This document shows positions 23,687-33,210 of a stretch of DNA of 64,000 nt, piece after piece. The notes beneath the pieces are model-generated. The model saw nothing but the letters and a program-made list of their open reading frames with translations. It did not search any database and was not told the DNA's origin. The first letter of the stretch is position 1. Each line of letters begins with the position of its first letter. Origin of the DNA: Elusimicrobiota bacterium (lineage in GTDB: Bacteria; Elusimicrobiota; Elusimicrobia; 2-02-FULL-39-32); the NCBI GenBank assembly GCA_016180425.1, contig JACPBF010000008.1, forward strand, positions 97,318 to 161,317, given 5' to 3'. Position numbers and translations under genes: made by a program.

Positions 23687-24379
23687 TTAATCCTTTTTTT
23701 GCGCAAGAATCAGGATGTGCCTTGATCCATATTTTCCTAAAAGCCTGGCTGGCATTCGTAAAATTTTAACAATTGTAATTGAAGAAATCAGTTTCTTTAC
23801 CCAAAAAAAATTTCGTATCCCTTTAAACCATGATTCAAATTGATACCAGACGCGATCATATAATGGATAAATAAAAACAATTTTAAAATGGCTGCTCTCA
23901 ATTAATTCAAGGAAACGATTGTAATCCTTGGTCTTTAAATAATCGCTAAAAAGACAAATCCCATCTTTTTTTAAGCTCATATGAATTTCAGCAAGCGCTT
24001 TCTTTCTCTTTTCCTTTAGCACAAATTCATGAATCCCATCTGAAACTACAATTAAATCAAATGTCTCTTGCAAAAATGGAAGACCGGGCAAGGCTGCGAC
24101 TAAAAATTTAGCGTGAGACATTGGACAATTTAAACTGGCAGTCTTTACCGCTAAAGAAGATACGTCAAATCCAACTAATCGTTTACTTAAAGGTAAAAGT
24201 TTCCGCGTAAGCTGACCAAGACTTGTGCCAATATCTAGGACATTTTCAAAGGTTCCTTTAAATCCAAAAAGAAGGTCTGGAATTTCCTCATGCCGTAAAA
24301 TTTCAGCCCCTCTTGCGCGATAATTCCAGGGTTCTTTATGCTCTTGATAAATCTTCTGATAATAAGCCTGCGTGGCCAT
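23687..24379 (-). CDS. Class I SAM-dependent methyltransferase
   Basis: This 230-residue protein shows a class I methyltransferase core: motif I VLDIGTSLGQLT (about 46-57), LVGFDVSSLAV for the second strand and FDLIVVSDGIHEF near 108-120. The C-terminal 70 residues are basic and aromatic and may form an extra helical region. The substrate is unknown. The gene sits alone between the permease and tsaD and nothing around it defines a pathway. Confidence 0.82.
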   Translation of the reverse strand: MATQAYYQKIYQEHKEPWNYRARGAEILRHEEIPDLLFGFKGTFENVLDIGTSLGQLTRKLLPLSKRLVGFDVSSLAVKTASLNCPMSHAKFLVAALPGLPFLQETFDLIVVSDGIHEFVLKEKRKKALAEIHMSLKKDGICLFSDYLKTKDYNRFLELIESSHFKIVFIYPLYDRVWYQFESWFKGIRNFFWVKKLISSITIVKILRMPARLLGKYGSRHILILAQKKD

Positions 24380-24446
24380 TTTCTATCCTTTTAAACCGAG
24401 ATTATGCATTAGAAAATGAAAACAAAATCTCTCTTCTAATTCAGAG

Positions 24447-25481
24447 TTAATTCCAATTCTTAATAGGCAAAGATGGATTTACTTCCAAGGGTTCCTGATT
24501 CTTTGCGTCATAAAATCCTTTTTTAAATTTATAATATCCTGTCAACGCTACCATGGCTCCATTGTCTGTGCTATAAGGCAAGGAAGGAAAATAAACCTTT
24601 AATTTATTTTCTTTCCCTTTTTTAATAAGCTCACTCCTTAAAAATGAATTTGCGGAAACACCGCCGCCCACTGCTATTTTTTTTAAACCAAATTTTTTTG
24701 CCGCCGAAATAGTTTTTCTAACTAAAACATCCACAACCGCAGACTGAAATGAAGCGCAAATATCCGCGACAGTCTTCAATGGAAGAGGAAGGGATTCTAT
24801 TTTTAATCCCCCCTTGTTCGTAAGATTTTGTAAAAAATAAAGCACAGCGGTTTTTAATCCAGAAAAAGAAAAATCCCAGGAGCCGGGAAGATGAGCTCTT
24901 GGAAAAGGGATCGCTGTTGGATCCCCTTTTTTTGCAAGCCGATCAATGATGGGCCCGCCGGGATAATCTAATCCCAATAATTTTGCCACTTTGTCATAAG
25001 CTTCTCCCGCAGAATCATCCCTTGTTCTCCCTAAAACTTTATACTTCCCAAAATCTTCCACTAAAACTAAGTGGGTATGTCCTCCAGAAACAATCGCCCC
25101 CATAAATGGGGGTTTAAGTTCTTTGTGCTCTAAAAAAGAAGAATACAAATGCGCTTCTAAATGATTAATGCCAACTACAGGCACATCCCAAACCCAGCCT
25201 AGCGCTTCAGCAGTCATCTTGCCAATCAATAAAGATCCCACTAATCCAGGACCAATGGTGACTGCTATGCCATCTATTTTTTGATTTCCTTGAATCATTT
25301 GCTCCACAAGTTCATTGATCTTTTCCAAATGGGACCTGGAAGCAATTTCTGGAACAACCCCTTTAAAAGTTTGATGGAGCTCGGTTTGAGAAAATAGCGC
25401 CTGCCTTACCAAGCGGCCGCCCTCCTTTATAAGAGCGCAAGAAGTTTCATCGCAGGAAGTTTCAATGCCTAAGATCATCAT
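24447..25481 (-). CDS. tsaD: TsaD, tRNA N6-threonylcarbamoyladenosine transferase
   Basis: Transfers threonylcarbamoyl to A37 of ANN-decoding tRNAs with TsaB and TsaE. The protein begins MMILGIETSCDET and has the metal-binding HLEAH (in GINHLEAH), ASRSHLEK, SGGHTHLV and GGVSANSFLR, all family signatures. I start at 25481 because the 9 residues before it are not in other TsaD proteins; the frame is open to 25508. Length (about 344) is normal. TsaB and TsaE are not in this window. Confidence 0.95.
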   Translation of the reverse strand: MMILGIETSCDETSCALIKEGGRLVRQALFSQTELHQTFKGVVPEIASRSHLEKINELVEQMIQGNQKIDGIAVTIGPGLVGSLLIGKMTAEALGWVWDVPVVGINHLEAHLYSSFLEHKELKPPFMGAIVSGGHTHLVLVEDFGKYKVLGRTRDDSAGEAYDKVAKLLGLDYPGGPIIDRLAKKGDPTAIPFPRAHLPGSWDFSFSGLKTAVLYFLQNLTNKGGLKIESLPLPLKTVADICASFQSAVVDVLVRKTISAAKKFGLKKIAVGGGVSANSFLRSELIKKGKENKLKVYFPSLPYSTDNGAMVALTGYYKFKKGFYDAKNQEPLEVNPSLPIKNWN

Positions 25482-25544
25482 TTTGATTTTAGAATTAGAG
25501 CGAACCAACTACATCTTAAAGAAAAACCATTGGGGGTTTCTCTC

Positions 25545-26672
25545 TTACTGAATAAGTTTGGATAGATAAACAAATTCAATCCCCTCTTTTTTAAATTCTG
25601 GAATGTTATTTTTCAATGTTTCAACCAGAACTTTTCTTTGCACATGCCCTATGGCTATGGCGCTTCCATTTTTTAAAGCTAAATGTTTTAAAACATTTAA
25701 CTGTTTTTGGATATAGCCGCTTTCATCTTCATTATCTAAAAAAATGTCATTCACCAAAAGTTTTAATTCTATTTCATCCGCAATTTTACCGCTCACTATT
25801 TTTTGAGTGGTTCTGGAATCTAAAAAAAATAGTTTAAGCTCTTTTAAAGATTCTAATAGAGCGCGCATGGCCCTGGGATCTCCTGTAAATCTAGAACCCA
25901 TGTGGTTAGAAACCCCTTTGGCGAAAGGAACAGAGTTAAAATTTTTTTTCATCTTTTCATTAATTTCTCTATTGCTCATCTTATTAAAGAGAGCTGCCGC
26001 GCCGGGATCGTTATGAGCTAAGTCCTCAGGCTCCATGGGTTGATGCACAATAATCTCATCCCCTTTTTTATCTATTTTTTTTGAAACTGCTTTAGAAAGT
26101 TTTTCTCCGGGCAAAACCGCATAAGTTATAGGAATCCCTAAACTAAAAAAATCTTCTAAACTTTTTAAATCTCTATATCTTCCTCCCACATCATCAATCA
26201 CAAGCGCTACTTTCGCATATGAAATCTCTTTTGTGAATAGTCGGAGCCTTTGAAAGACTTGTTCTTTTCTGCCGTATTCCAAAATTAATTGATGCGGCAA
26301 TCGCTTTTGATTCAGCAATTCCATTTTAAATTGAGACCGAGCAGGTTCAATTTTTTGAACTAGATGATTTAAAGAGAGATTGGAGGGGATGTGAAACTCT
26401 CTATCAGTTTCAATCCAACTGGTAGAAAGAGGACGAAATTTTTTTTGCTCTTTTCTAATAACTTTATGAATATAACTATCTTTTATCCCAAAATCGCTTA
26501 AACTTTTATTTAAAGCGCTCTCAAACTCGCCTGAAAGTTTAGACTGATCGTTTAAAACCCCGGTTTTGTAATAACGCCAACCATAAAAGCTAAAAAGAAT
26601 TAAAAATAGTAAAAATAGTAAACTGCTGAAGCCGTCTAAAACGCCTTTGCCAGCTTTGGCGTAAATTTTCAT
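25545..26672 (-). CDS. Divergent polysaccharide deacetylase family protein (YibQ-like)
   Basis: A short cytoplasmic tail and one membrane helix (about 12-30) precede a periplasmic domain. The deacetylase-like part (about 150-370) contains ALVIDDVGGRY, AVLPGEKL, EIIVHQPMEP and MGSRFTGDP, the pattern of the divergent polysaccharide deacetylase family that includes E. coli YibQ. The gene follows ctpA with adjacent stop and start codons. Together with envC and ctpA it repeats an arrangement common in Gram-negative bacteria, where envC, ctpA and yibQ are neighbours. Catalytic activity is not known for this group. Confidence 0.88.
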   Translation of the reverse strand: MKIYAKAGKGVLDGFSSLLFLLFLILFSFYGWRYYKTGVLNDQSKLSGEFESALNKSLSDFGIKDSYIHKVIRKEQKKFRPLSTSWIETDREFHIPSNLSLNHLVQKIEPARSQFKMELLNQKRLPHQLILEYGRKEQVFQRLRLFTKEISYAKVALVIDDVGGRYRDLKSLEDFFSLGIPITYAVLPGEKLSKAVSKKIDKKGDEIIVHQPMEPEDLAHNDPGAAALFNKMSNREINEKMKKNFNSVPFAKGVSNHMGSRFTGDPRAMRALLESLKELKLFFLDSRTTQKIVSGKIADEIELKLLVNDIFLDNEDESGYIQKQLNVLKHLALKNGSAIAIGHVQRKVLVETLKNNIPEFKKEGIEFVYLSKLIQ

Positions 26673-27953
26673 TTAGGGAGATGGGTTCAGTAAAGCTCTG
26701 GCCTTTAAAAATTCCACCGCGCGCGCTAAAGCAGTATCCTCAACTTGCTCTTCTTTTTTAATAACAGATTTTGGCGCTCGATCCTTTCCATAAATCTCTT
26801 CCTGCTGGCGCCTAATCTTTATTTCCATTTCTCTGGGAACTGCCACCAAAATATCCGGCGCAATTCCTCCCTTGCCATTTTTTTCATCTCTTTGAATGGC
26901 TCTTCCCGCAGGGGTATAGTACTTTGCAGTGGTTAAACGCAAACCAGAACCATCTGAAAGCGGGATTACAGATTGAACTGAAGCTTTTCCAAAAGTTGTG
27001 GTTCCAAGAATTAAAGCCCGATGGTGATCCTGCAATGCTCCAGCCACAATTTCTGAGCCAGAAGCAGAACCGCCATTTACTAACACAACCAGTGGAAGTT
27101 TTGCGTAAGGGGACTGGGGATCAGCCTTATATTCCACTCTATTAGCTTTTCTTCCTTCTGTATAGACAATCAACTTTTGGTCCCCAATAAAACTTTTTAC
27201 TACGTTTACCGCAACATTCAAAAGTCCCCCAGGATTATATCTTAGATCTAAAACCAAAGCCTCCATCCCTTCGTTTAGCAGGTTCTGAATCGCTCTATTC
27301 ATGTCCTTATCTGTTTTAGCGCTAAATTCAATCAGTTGCAGATAACCTATTTTACCATCCACCATCCGACTCCTTACAGACTCAATCTTAATAATCTCAC
27401 GAATTAAAGAGATCTCCAGCGGTTCTTTTAGACCTTCATGCACAATGCTGATCTTAACTATGGTGCCAGGCTGACCTCTTAATTTTCTAACAGCATCTTG
27501 CAAACTAATCCCCTGCGTGCTCACCCCTTCGATCTTGACGATTTTATCTCCAGGAAGAATGCCTGCTCTATAAGCCGGGGTATCTGGAATAGGGGTCATC
27601 ACTGTCAGCCACTCATCCCGAATTTCTATCCGAATCCCAAGCCCGCCAAACTGGCCCTCAGTTTCTGTCTGCATCTCTTTATGCGTTTCAGGCTCTAAAA
27701 ATTGGCTAAAAGGATCTAAAGTTCTCACCATCCCATGAGCAGCTCCATTCAAAAGATCCTTAGCATCCTTTTCCTCTACGTAGTGTTGTTGAATATAATC
27801 AAAAACTTCTATTAAAATTTTAAGCTGTTCTAAAGTTTTATCAACATTGGAAGTGGCTGCTTTTAGAGTTGAGATTTTATCGCTGGAAAATAGTCCCAAT
27901 GAAACAAATAGTAAAACAGTTAAAATTATTTTTCTCCGTCCAAATTTTCTCAT
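26673..27953 (-). CDS. ctpA: Carboxyl-terminal processing protease (S41)
   Basis: The 426-residue exported protease has a signal peptide (about 1-31), a helical N-terminal part, a PDZ domain (about 90-175, GGLGIRIEIRD to KISIVHEG) and the S41 catalytic domain. The nucleophile is in NGGSASGSEIV and the general-base lysine is in TTFGKASVQ. C-terminal processing proteases cut envelope proteins and regulate cell-wall hydrolases. The C-terminal tail is charged. It is cotranscribed with envC upstream and the YibQ-like gene downstream. Confidence 0.94.
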   Translation of the reverse strand: MRKFGRRKIILTVLLFVSLGLFSSDKISTLKAATSNVDKTLEQLKILIEVFDYIQQHYVEEKDAKDLLNGAAHGMVRTLDPFSQFLEPETHKEMQTETEGQFGGLGIRIEIRDEWLTVMTPIPDTPAYRAGILPGDKIVKIEGVSTQGISLQDAVRKLRGQPGTIVKISIVHEGLKEPLEISLIREIIKIESVRSRMVDGKIGYLQLIEFSAKTDKDMNRAIQNLLNEGMEALVLDLRYNPGGLLNVAVNVVKSFIGDQKLIVYTEGRKANRVEYKADPQSPYAKLPLVVLVNGGSASGSEIVAGALQDHHRALILGTTTFGKASVQSVIPLSDGSGLRLTTAKYYTPAGRAIQRDEKNGKGGIAPDILVAVPREMEIKIRRQQEEIYGKDRAPKSVIKKEEQVEDTALARAVEFLKARALLNPSP

Positions 27954-27975
27954 TTTTTTTAGCTCCTTGAAAGGT

Positions 27976-29199
27976 TCATCTTGGTTTTAGCCAAAGCAAT
28001 GGATCCTGCGCTTCCCCATGGCTTCTTAATTCAAAATAAATTTGAGAATTCGCATACCTAAAAGCCTTACCTACGATTTCCCCAACGCTCACCCTATTCC
28101 CTTCTTTCACTAAAATCTCTCCCAATGTCCCATAAATAGAATAAAATTCGCCTCCATGATCTATGACCACTGTTTTTCCATAAGAACGAAAGTTGGAAGC
28201 AAAAATAACTTTACCTTTTTCAATGGCTCGAACAAGGGTTGAACTTGCAGTATTTATTTTAATCCCATTGTTAATAATAAGCACATCTAATTCTTTATCT
28301 CTCTGCCTACCAAAGGGAGAAACTACACGACCTTCAGCGGGCCAGTTTAAAAATCCTTTTTTTCCTATAAAAGATTTTTTTAAATTTTCATCCTCCTTCT
28401 TTTCCGCTAAACTCCTTTCCTTCTTTTTTATAAGATCAAAAATCAATTTTTCTAAGGCAATGGAATTCTCTTCAAGTTGTTCTCTCTCTTTTTCTAAAGC
28501 GATCCTTCTTTCTTTTTTAGAAAGAACTATTTTACTTTTCTCTATTTTTAGCTCTTTTTGCTTTTCTATTTGGAGCGCGACTTTTTTTTCAAGCAAAGAA
28601 AGATTTGTCTTTTCTACCGCTATCTTTTTTTGCGTTTTAAGGGATAAATCCCTTTCTTTTTCAGCATTTTGCATATTCAAATTGCTCCGATTTACTGAAG
28701 CCTTTAGCGCCCAGTTCTCTAATGGACGCATTTTTAGCCGTTGAGGATAGACCATGGTAATATGCATATTCCTTAAATCTGCAAGCAAGAACTCTTCCCA
28801 TTTTTCTTTTTCTTCCTTAAAAACTAAAGTTTTCTTTTCAAACTTTTTTATCCGAAAAGCCGCATCGTTAATTTTAGCGCCAATCTCCTTCTTGCGTATT
28901 GTAGATTTCTTAATCTCAGATTCTAACTTTTTAATTTTAGAAGAAAGCTCTTTTTCTTCTTGCTGAGATTTTTCTCCCTCTTTTTTTAGATCCTCCATTC
29001 TGGTTTTTAATTTTTTCAATTCTTCCTGATTCTTATCAATCTTTTTATCCAAACTTTTAAGAGGAACTGCGCCCAATGAGCTTGAAAAGCATGCAAAAAA
29101 TATTAAAGCCAAAAAAACATTTACTCTAAAGTGTTTAGTTCTGCCCCGCACCCCCCCCAAATGCCGCATTAGAAAATGAGAACTTCCAGCGCTAATCAT
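27976..29199 (-). CDS. envC: EnvC-like murein hydrolase activator with degenerate LytM domain
   Basis: This 407-residue exported protein has a signal segment (about 25-43), a long coiled coil (about 48-270) and a C-terminal M23/LytM domain (about 285-405). The zinc-binding His of active LytM enzymes is replaced (NNGIKINT) and the HxH motif is missing (YGTLGEI), so it should lack peptidase activity. EnvC-type proteins instead activate amidases and are controlled by FtsEX. The ftsX gene overlaps its start by 4 bp (ATGA), which supports that partnership. Confidence 0.88.
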   Translation of the reverse strand: MISAGSSHFLMRHLGGVRGRTKHFRVNVFLALIFFACFSSSLGAVPLKSLDKKIDKNQEELKKLKTRMEDLKKEGEKSQQEEKELSSKIKKLESEIKKSTIRKKEIGAKINDAAFRIKKFEKKTLVFKEEKEKWEEFLLADLRNMHITMVYPQRLKMRPLENWALKASVNRSNLNMQNAEKERDLSLKTQKKIAVEKTNLSLLEKKVALQIEKQKELKIEKSKIVLSKKERRIALEKEREQLEENSIALEKLIFDLIKKKERSLAEKKEDENLKKSFIGKKGFLNWPAEGRVVSPFGRQRDKELDVLIINNGIKINTASSTLVRAIEKGKVIFASNFRSYGKTVVIDHGGEFYSIYGTLGEILVKEGNRVSVGEIVGKAFRYANSQIYFELRSHGEAQDPLLWLKPR

Positions 29200-30059
29200 T
29201 TCCTTTCCTTAACGGACAAATTAAAAATAATAAAATAAACCGCGCTGCCAAAAAGAACCTGAAAAAGGAAAGTTTTTTCAACTGCCCCTTTCCAAGCAGC
29301 GCTTTCTGGAAAAAAAGAATAGGATAAAACAGTTAAATAAAGCAGGGCGCTTATCATTCCAGCTAAAAAGCCAAAGAGCAGCAATGAAAAACCCTGCTTT
29401 ATAAAATTGAACTTGTTTTCAGAATTAATTCCTTCAATGTAAAAAAATCTTAAAGAAGCGTACAATAAAAAACCGAGCATAAAAAAACTCCCAATAAAAA
29501 ATACTTGCTCCATCCATTTTAAATAATTCTGTAAAGCATAAACTAAAGACCACCGCTCCTTATCATAATGAATTTCTGATACAATCCTTTTTTTAGGCTC
29601 TCCTAATTCAAGCGATTCTATCTTGGCTATTAAATTCTGTAAAAAAATATGATCCCAGCGCAATAAATGAAGATCATAACTCCAAGGCAAAAAATCTTTT
29701 TCTTTTAGCCACGATGGGTCAAAACTTAAATCCGACAAAAGACTAAGTTTGCCTGCTGCCTCTTCAGGGGAAGTGGAAATGACTTCTTTAACCCCATCTA
29801 GAGATTTTAATTTCATTTCCAATTCCTTGGCTCCATTTAAATCTAGTTCAGCTTCTGAAAAAACTTCCAAGACCAATGCATTTTTATGAGAAAGGTATAT
29901 CTCTCTTCCATCCTGTTTTATTTTTAATAACGCTGCCGCAAAAAAGGTAAGAAAAATGGAAAATAGCAGCAATTTCCATTCCAACTTTAAGCGGTTTAAA
30001 AAATAACTTTTTTCACTCATTTTAAATGGTTGAGAAACTTCAAAAAAATTCTTTTTCAT
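29196..30059 (-). CDS. ftsX: Cell division protein FtsX
   Basis: The 287-residue permease-like protein has a first helix at about 32-48, a periplasmic loop (about 50-170) and three more helices toward the C-terminus, as FtsX does. SLDGVKEVISTSPEEAAGKL in the loop matches the family. FtsX works with the ATPase FtsE to switch on the peptidoglycan amidases through EnvC. The gene is embedded between glgA (4-bp overlap) and envC (4-bp overlap). The usual ftsE gene is absent immediately upstream. Confidence 0.86.
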   Translation of the reverse strand: MKKNFFEVSQPFKMSEKSYFLNRLKLEWKLLLFSIFLTFFAAALLKIKQDGREIYLSHKNALVLEVFSEAELDLNGAKELEMKLKSLDGVKEVISTSPEEAAGKLSLLSDLSFDPSWLKEKDFLPWSYDLHLLRWDHIFLQNLIAKIESLELGEPKKRIVSEIHYDKERWSLVYALQNYLKWMEQVFFIGSFFMLGFLLYASLRFFYIEGINSENKFNFIKQGFSLLLFGFLAGMISALLYLTVLSYSFFPESAAWKGAVEKTFLFQVLFGSAVYFIIFNLSVKERK

Positions 30060-31543
30060 TTTACAACATTTTCAAATAATTCTGCATATTTTTTGGCGGA
30101 AGCGCGCCAAGAAAAATCCTCTTTCATCGCGTTCTTTACAAGTTGTCCCCATTCCTTTTTATTTTTATAAATGGCGGCGGCTCTTAAAACTTCAGTCTCT
30201 ATCGCTTCATTTGAAATCTCTTTGGCAAGCAGCCCATTCCCCTCTTTGCTGGCAGGATCCCATTCTTTAATAGAATCCAAGAGACCCCCGGTTGGCGTAG
30301 CAATGGGTATGGTTCCATATTTCATGGAGATCATCTGGCTTAAACCACAGGGCTCAAATTCTGAAGGCATGAGAAAAAAATCTGATCCAGCGTAAATTTT
30401 ATGCGCTAACTCGGGGCTAAAATTAAAATGAACAGCAAATTCTTTTGGAAACTTCTTTGCAAGCAGACGAAGGCTTTGCTTAATTTTTTTATCCCCCACC
30501 CCTAAAAGCGCCCATTGAAAAGAATCTTTTTTTCGTAAATTGTTCACTATCTTTTCAAGCCGATGCAATCCTTTTTGAGGATCCAGCCTGGAAACAATCC
30601 CTATTAAAGGGATTCTTTTTTTTTGAGGCAGCTTTAAGTTTTTTTGCAAATCCTCTTTACATTGCATTTTATGATCTAAAAAATTTCTTATTTTAAAAGA
30701 ATAGTTTTTGCAAATAAAAGGATCTTTGGCTGGATCCCACAAACTATAATCCAATCCATTTAAAATTCCAACCAGGTCAGAAGCTCTAGTGTTCAAAATC
30801 CCTTCCATGCCTCGTCCAAAATGATGGTCTTGTCTGATCTCTTTAGCATAGGTTGGACTAACAGTAGTTACTTTATCAGCATAGACAATTCCTGCTTTTA
30901 AAAAACTTACCTTCCCATAATATTCACATTTTTCTGAAACGAATTCTTCCCAATCCAATCCAGTAAGATTAAAAGTTTCTTTTGGGAATAAACCTTGGTA
31001 GGCGATGTTGTGAATTGTAAAAATCGCCTTGGTTTTAGAAAAAAATGGATCGTTCGCGTACAAAGTTTTTAAATACGCGGGAACCATGCCCGTTTGCCAA
31101 TCGTGGCAATGAAGGAGTTCTGGCTTGAAACCAATCTGTTTAGCCAACTCAAACACAGCCTTAGATAAAAATATAAAACGCTCATCGTTGTCTTCAAAAT
31201 CTCCCAACTCATCCTGATAAAGGCTGGAACGATGAAAATATTTATTATTTTCAATAAAATAATAAAGTATGTTTTTAGAACCTATTTTTTTCTTTTGCTT
31301 CAAACGCCAAACCGCCCCTTCCTCAATCTTCTTGCCAACAGGAACTTGAAGTCTTCCCGGCAGAAGTTCCATCGGATATTCTTTTTCAGCGATTTGAGAA
31401 TATTTAGGTAAGACTTGGGCTATGCTATACGCATTTAAACTTTTAAAACTTGCTAAAGCGCTTGGCAAACTTCCAAAAACATCTGCCAAGCCCCCTGTTT
31501 TTACAAAAGGCTCTCCCTCAGAGGCAACTGTTAAAATATTCAA
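30056..31543 (-). CDS. glgA: Glycogen/starch synthase (GT5)
   Basis: This 495-residue enzyme transfers glucose from ADP-glucose (or UDP-glucose) to growing alpha-1,4-glucan. The donor-binding loop is KTGGLADVFGSLP near the N-terminus (about 15-27), and the acceptor domain contains HCHDWQTGMVP. The C-terminal catalytic Glu lies in SEFEPCGLSQM (about 400). Length and the two-domain layout fit GlgA. It overlaps galT by 4 bp and ftsX by 4 bp. Together with galT it hints at glycogen metabolism. Confidence 0.94.
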   Translation of the reverse strand: MNILTVASEGEPFVKTGGLADVFGSLPSALASFKSLNAYSIAQVLPKYSQIAEKEYPMELLPGRLQVPVGKKIEEGAVWRLKQKKKIGSKNILYYFIENNKYFHRSSLYQDELGDFEDNDERFIFLSKAVFELAKQIGFKPELLHCHDWQTGMVPAYLKTLYANDPFFSKTKAIFTIHNIAYQGLFPKETFNLTGLDWEEFVSEKCEYYGKVSFLKAGIVYADKVTTVSPTYAKEIRQDHHFGRGMEGILNTRASDLVGILNGLDYSLWDPAKDPFICKNYSFKIRNFLDHKMQCKEDLQKNLKLPQKKRIPLIGIVSRLDPQKGLHRLEKIVNNLRKKDSFQWALLGVGDKKIKQSLRLLAKKFPKEFAVHFNFSPELAHKIYAGSDFFLMPSEFEPCGLSQMISMKYGTIPIATPTGGLLDSIKEWDPASKEGNGLLAKEISNEAIETEVLRAAAIYKNKKEWGQLVKNAMKEDFSWRASAKKYAELFENVVK

Positions 31544-32544
31544 TCTGCTTCTTTAAGAAACTGCGCTGCTTCTTCCGGGGGAGTGGGGTTAATATAAAAA
31601 CCTGTTCCCCATTCAAACCCTGCAATTTTAGAAAGTTTAGGGATCACTTCCATATGCCAGTGATAGTGCGGTAAGGGAGGATCTTTTAAAGGCGAGTTGT
31701 GGATAATATAGTTATAAGCCGGGTCATCCAGAACAATTTTAATTTTCTTTAAAATCTTCTTTAAGATCTTTGATAAATCCAGAGCCTCGCTTTTTTGCAA
31801 ATCTTCAAAATGAGAATCATGCGCTTTTGGCAAAATCCAGGTTTCAAATGGAAACCGCGCAGCATAAGGCTCAAAAGCCACAAAACGGTCGTTTTCCGCA
31901 ACCACTCTCACATTAGAATCCAGTTCCTGAATAATCATGTCGCAAAAAATACATCTTTCCTTATAATCAAAATACTGTTTGCCTCCCAAAATTTCCTGAC
32001 GCACCCGCACAGGGACCATGGGAGTTGCAATCAGCTGTGAATGGGGATGGGTTAAGCTCGCCCCAGCAGCAGCTCCTTTATTTTTAAAAATAAGAATATA
32101 TTCAAAACGCGTATCCCGCCTTAAATCTATGATTCTATCTCTATATGCCCAAAGGACGTCTTCTACTCTATGGTCATCCATCTCACAGAGCTCTTCTTTA
32201 TGGTTTGGGGTTTCAATCAAAACTTCGTGCGCTCCTATCCCATTCATTTTGTCATACATCCCGTCCCCTTTACGGTCAATGCCGCCTTCAATTTGAAGCA
32301 CTGGAAATTTATTCGGCACCCCTCTTATTCTCCAGCCTGGCTTATTTTTTTCCCGTCCATGCTCTCCATAAGCGATAATTTCTGGAGGGGTTTTATCTTC
32401 ATTGCCAACGCAGAACGGACAAAGTCTGGCAATGTCCGGCTCTGGCTCCTTGCTAAAATCAGTAGGTCTTTTTCCTCTTTCTGTGGAAATAATGACCCAT
32501 CGTCCAATGACAGGATCTTTTCTTAATTCAGGCATTTTGTTCAC
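31540..32544 (-). CDS. galT: Galactose-1-phosphate uridylyltransferase (HIT superfamily)
   Basis: This 334-residue protein has the GalT active-site HPHSQ motif (in LTHPHSQLIATP) and a cysteine pair (CPFCVGNE) in the N-terminal zinc region, with a second Cys pair CIFCDM. GalT exchanges UMP between UDP-glucose and galactose 1-phosphate. Some relatives are ADP-glucose phosphorylases, so the nucleotide is uncertain. It overlaps scpB upstream by 17 bp and glgA by 4 bp, and its placement beside glgA would suit either role. Confidence 0.88.
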   Translation of the reverse strand: MNKMPELRKDPVIGRWVIISTERGKRPTDFSKEPEPDIARLCPFCVGNEDKTPPEIIAYGEHGREKNKPGWRIRGVPNKFPVLQIEGGIDRKGDGMYDKMNGIGAHEVLIETPNHKEELCEMDDHRVEDVLWAYRDRIIDLRRDTRFEYILIFKNKGAAAGASLTHPHSQLIATPMVPVRVRQEILGGKQYFDYKERCIFCDMIIQELDSNVRVVAENDRFVAFEPYAARFPFETWILPKAHDSHFEDLQKSEALDLSKILKKILKKIKIVLDDPAYNYIIHNSPLKDPPLPHYHWHMEVIPKLSKIAGFEWGTGFYINPTPPEEAAQFLKEAD

Positions 32545-33172
32545 TTCCTTTCTCTATCTGGGATTGAGATACAGACGCTGGTTGACTCTCTGATGTAATC
32601 TCTTCAACAGGTAAATCTTTACCGCTGCTATCACTTTGTTCCTCTCTTTCCTGCTCTTTGGCTAAATCTTCCAAAGAAGGAAGTTCAGATATTTTCCACA
32701 AGTTAAAATGGCGCAAAAATTCTGCAGTGGTTCCATAAAGCAAGGGCCTGCCCACGCTCTCTTTTCTGCCTGCAATTTTTACCAATTTTCTTTCTAAAAG
32801 GGTTTCTAAAACTCCAATCACTTCTACCCCCCTTATTTCTTCAATTTCAGCTCGGGTAATAGGCTGTTTATAAGCTACAATCGAAAGGGTTTCAAGAGCG
32901 GATTGTGAAAGGCGAAATGTGGTTTGTTCTTTAAAAAGTTTTTTAACCCAGTAACTAAAACCCGGACAAGTTCCTAATTGATAACCTTCCGCCGCCTCTA
33001 CAATTTGAAGCGCGCTTTTACGATTAGCAAAATCATTTTTTATCTCTGCCAACAGCTCTAAAATTTGGTTTTGCGTTTCCCCCACAATGTCGCATAACTC
33101 TATCAAGGTTAAAGGCCTGATAGTCACAAATAATAGGGCCTCTAAGACACTCTTAATTTTTTCTTTATCCAA
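32528..33172 (-). CDS. scpB: Segregation and condensation protein ScpB
   Basis: This 214-residue winged-helix protein is the second non-SMC subunit of the SMC-ScpAB chromosome condensation complex. VLEALLFVTIRPLTLIEL near the start and SALETLSIVAYKQPITRAEI, then IRGVEVIGVLETLLERK, are conserved family segments. The C-terminal 40 residues are acidic and low complexity (EEQSDSSGKDLP and repeats of Ser and Gln). scpA lies 38 bp upstream, and the 3' end overlaps galT by 17 bp. Confidence 0.95.
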   Translation of the reverse strand: MDKEKIKSVLEALLFVTIRPLTLIELCDIVGETQNQILELLAEIKNDFANRKSALQIVEAAEGYQLGTCPGFSYWVKKLFKEQTTFRLSQSALETLSIVAYKQPITRAEIEEIRGVEVIGVLETLLERKLVKIAGRKESVGRPLLYGTTAEFLRHFNLWKISELPSLEDLAKEQEREEQSDSSGKDLPVEEITSESQPASVSQSQIEKGSEQNA

Positions 33173-33210
33173 TGGTTTCTCCTTCCTCTTTAAACTTTAT
33201 TCAGAACTTT

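Noticed and set aside
28193..28966. Long plus-strand frames opposite the EnvC-like gene
   Set aside because: They mirror the Lys/Glu-rich coiled coil of the minus-strand gene (Phe/Ser-rich antisense). They lack family features.
32018..32526. Several overlapping plus-strand frames opposite galT
   Set aside because: They are shadows of a well-supported gene and have no start signal.
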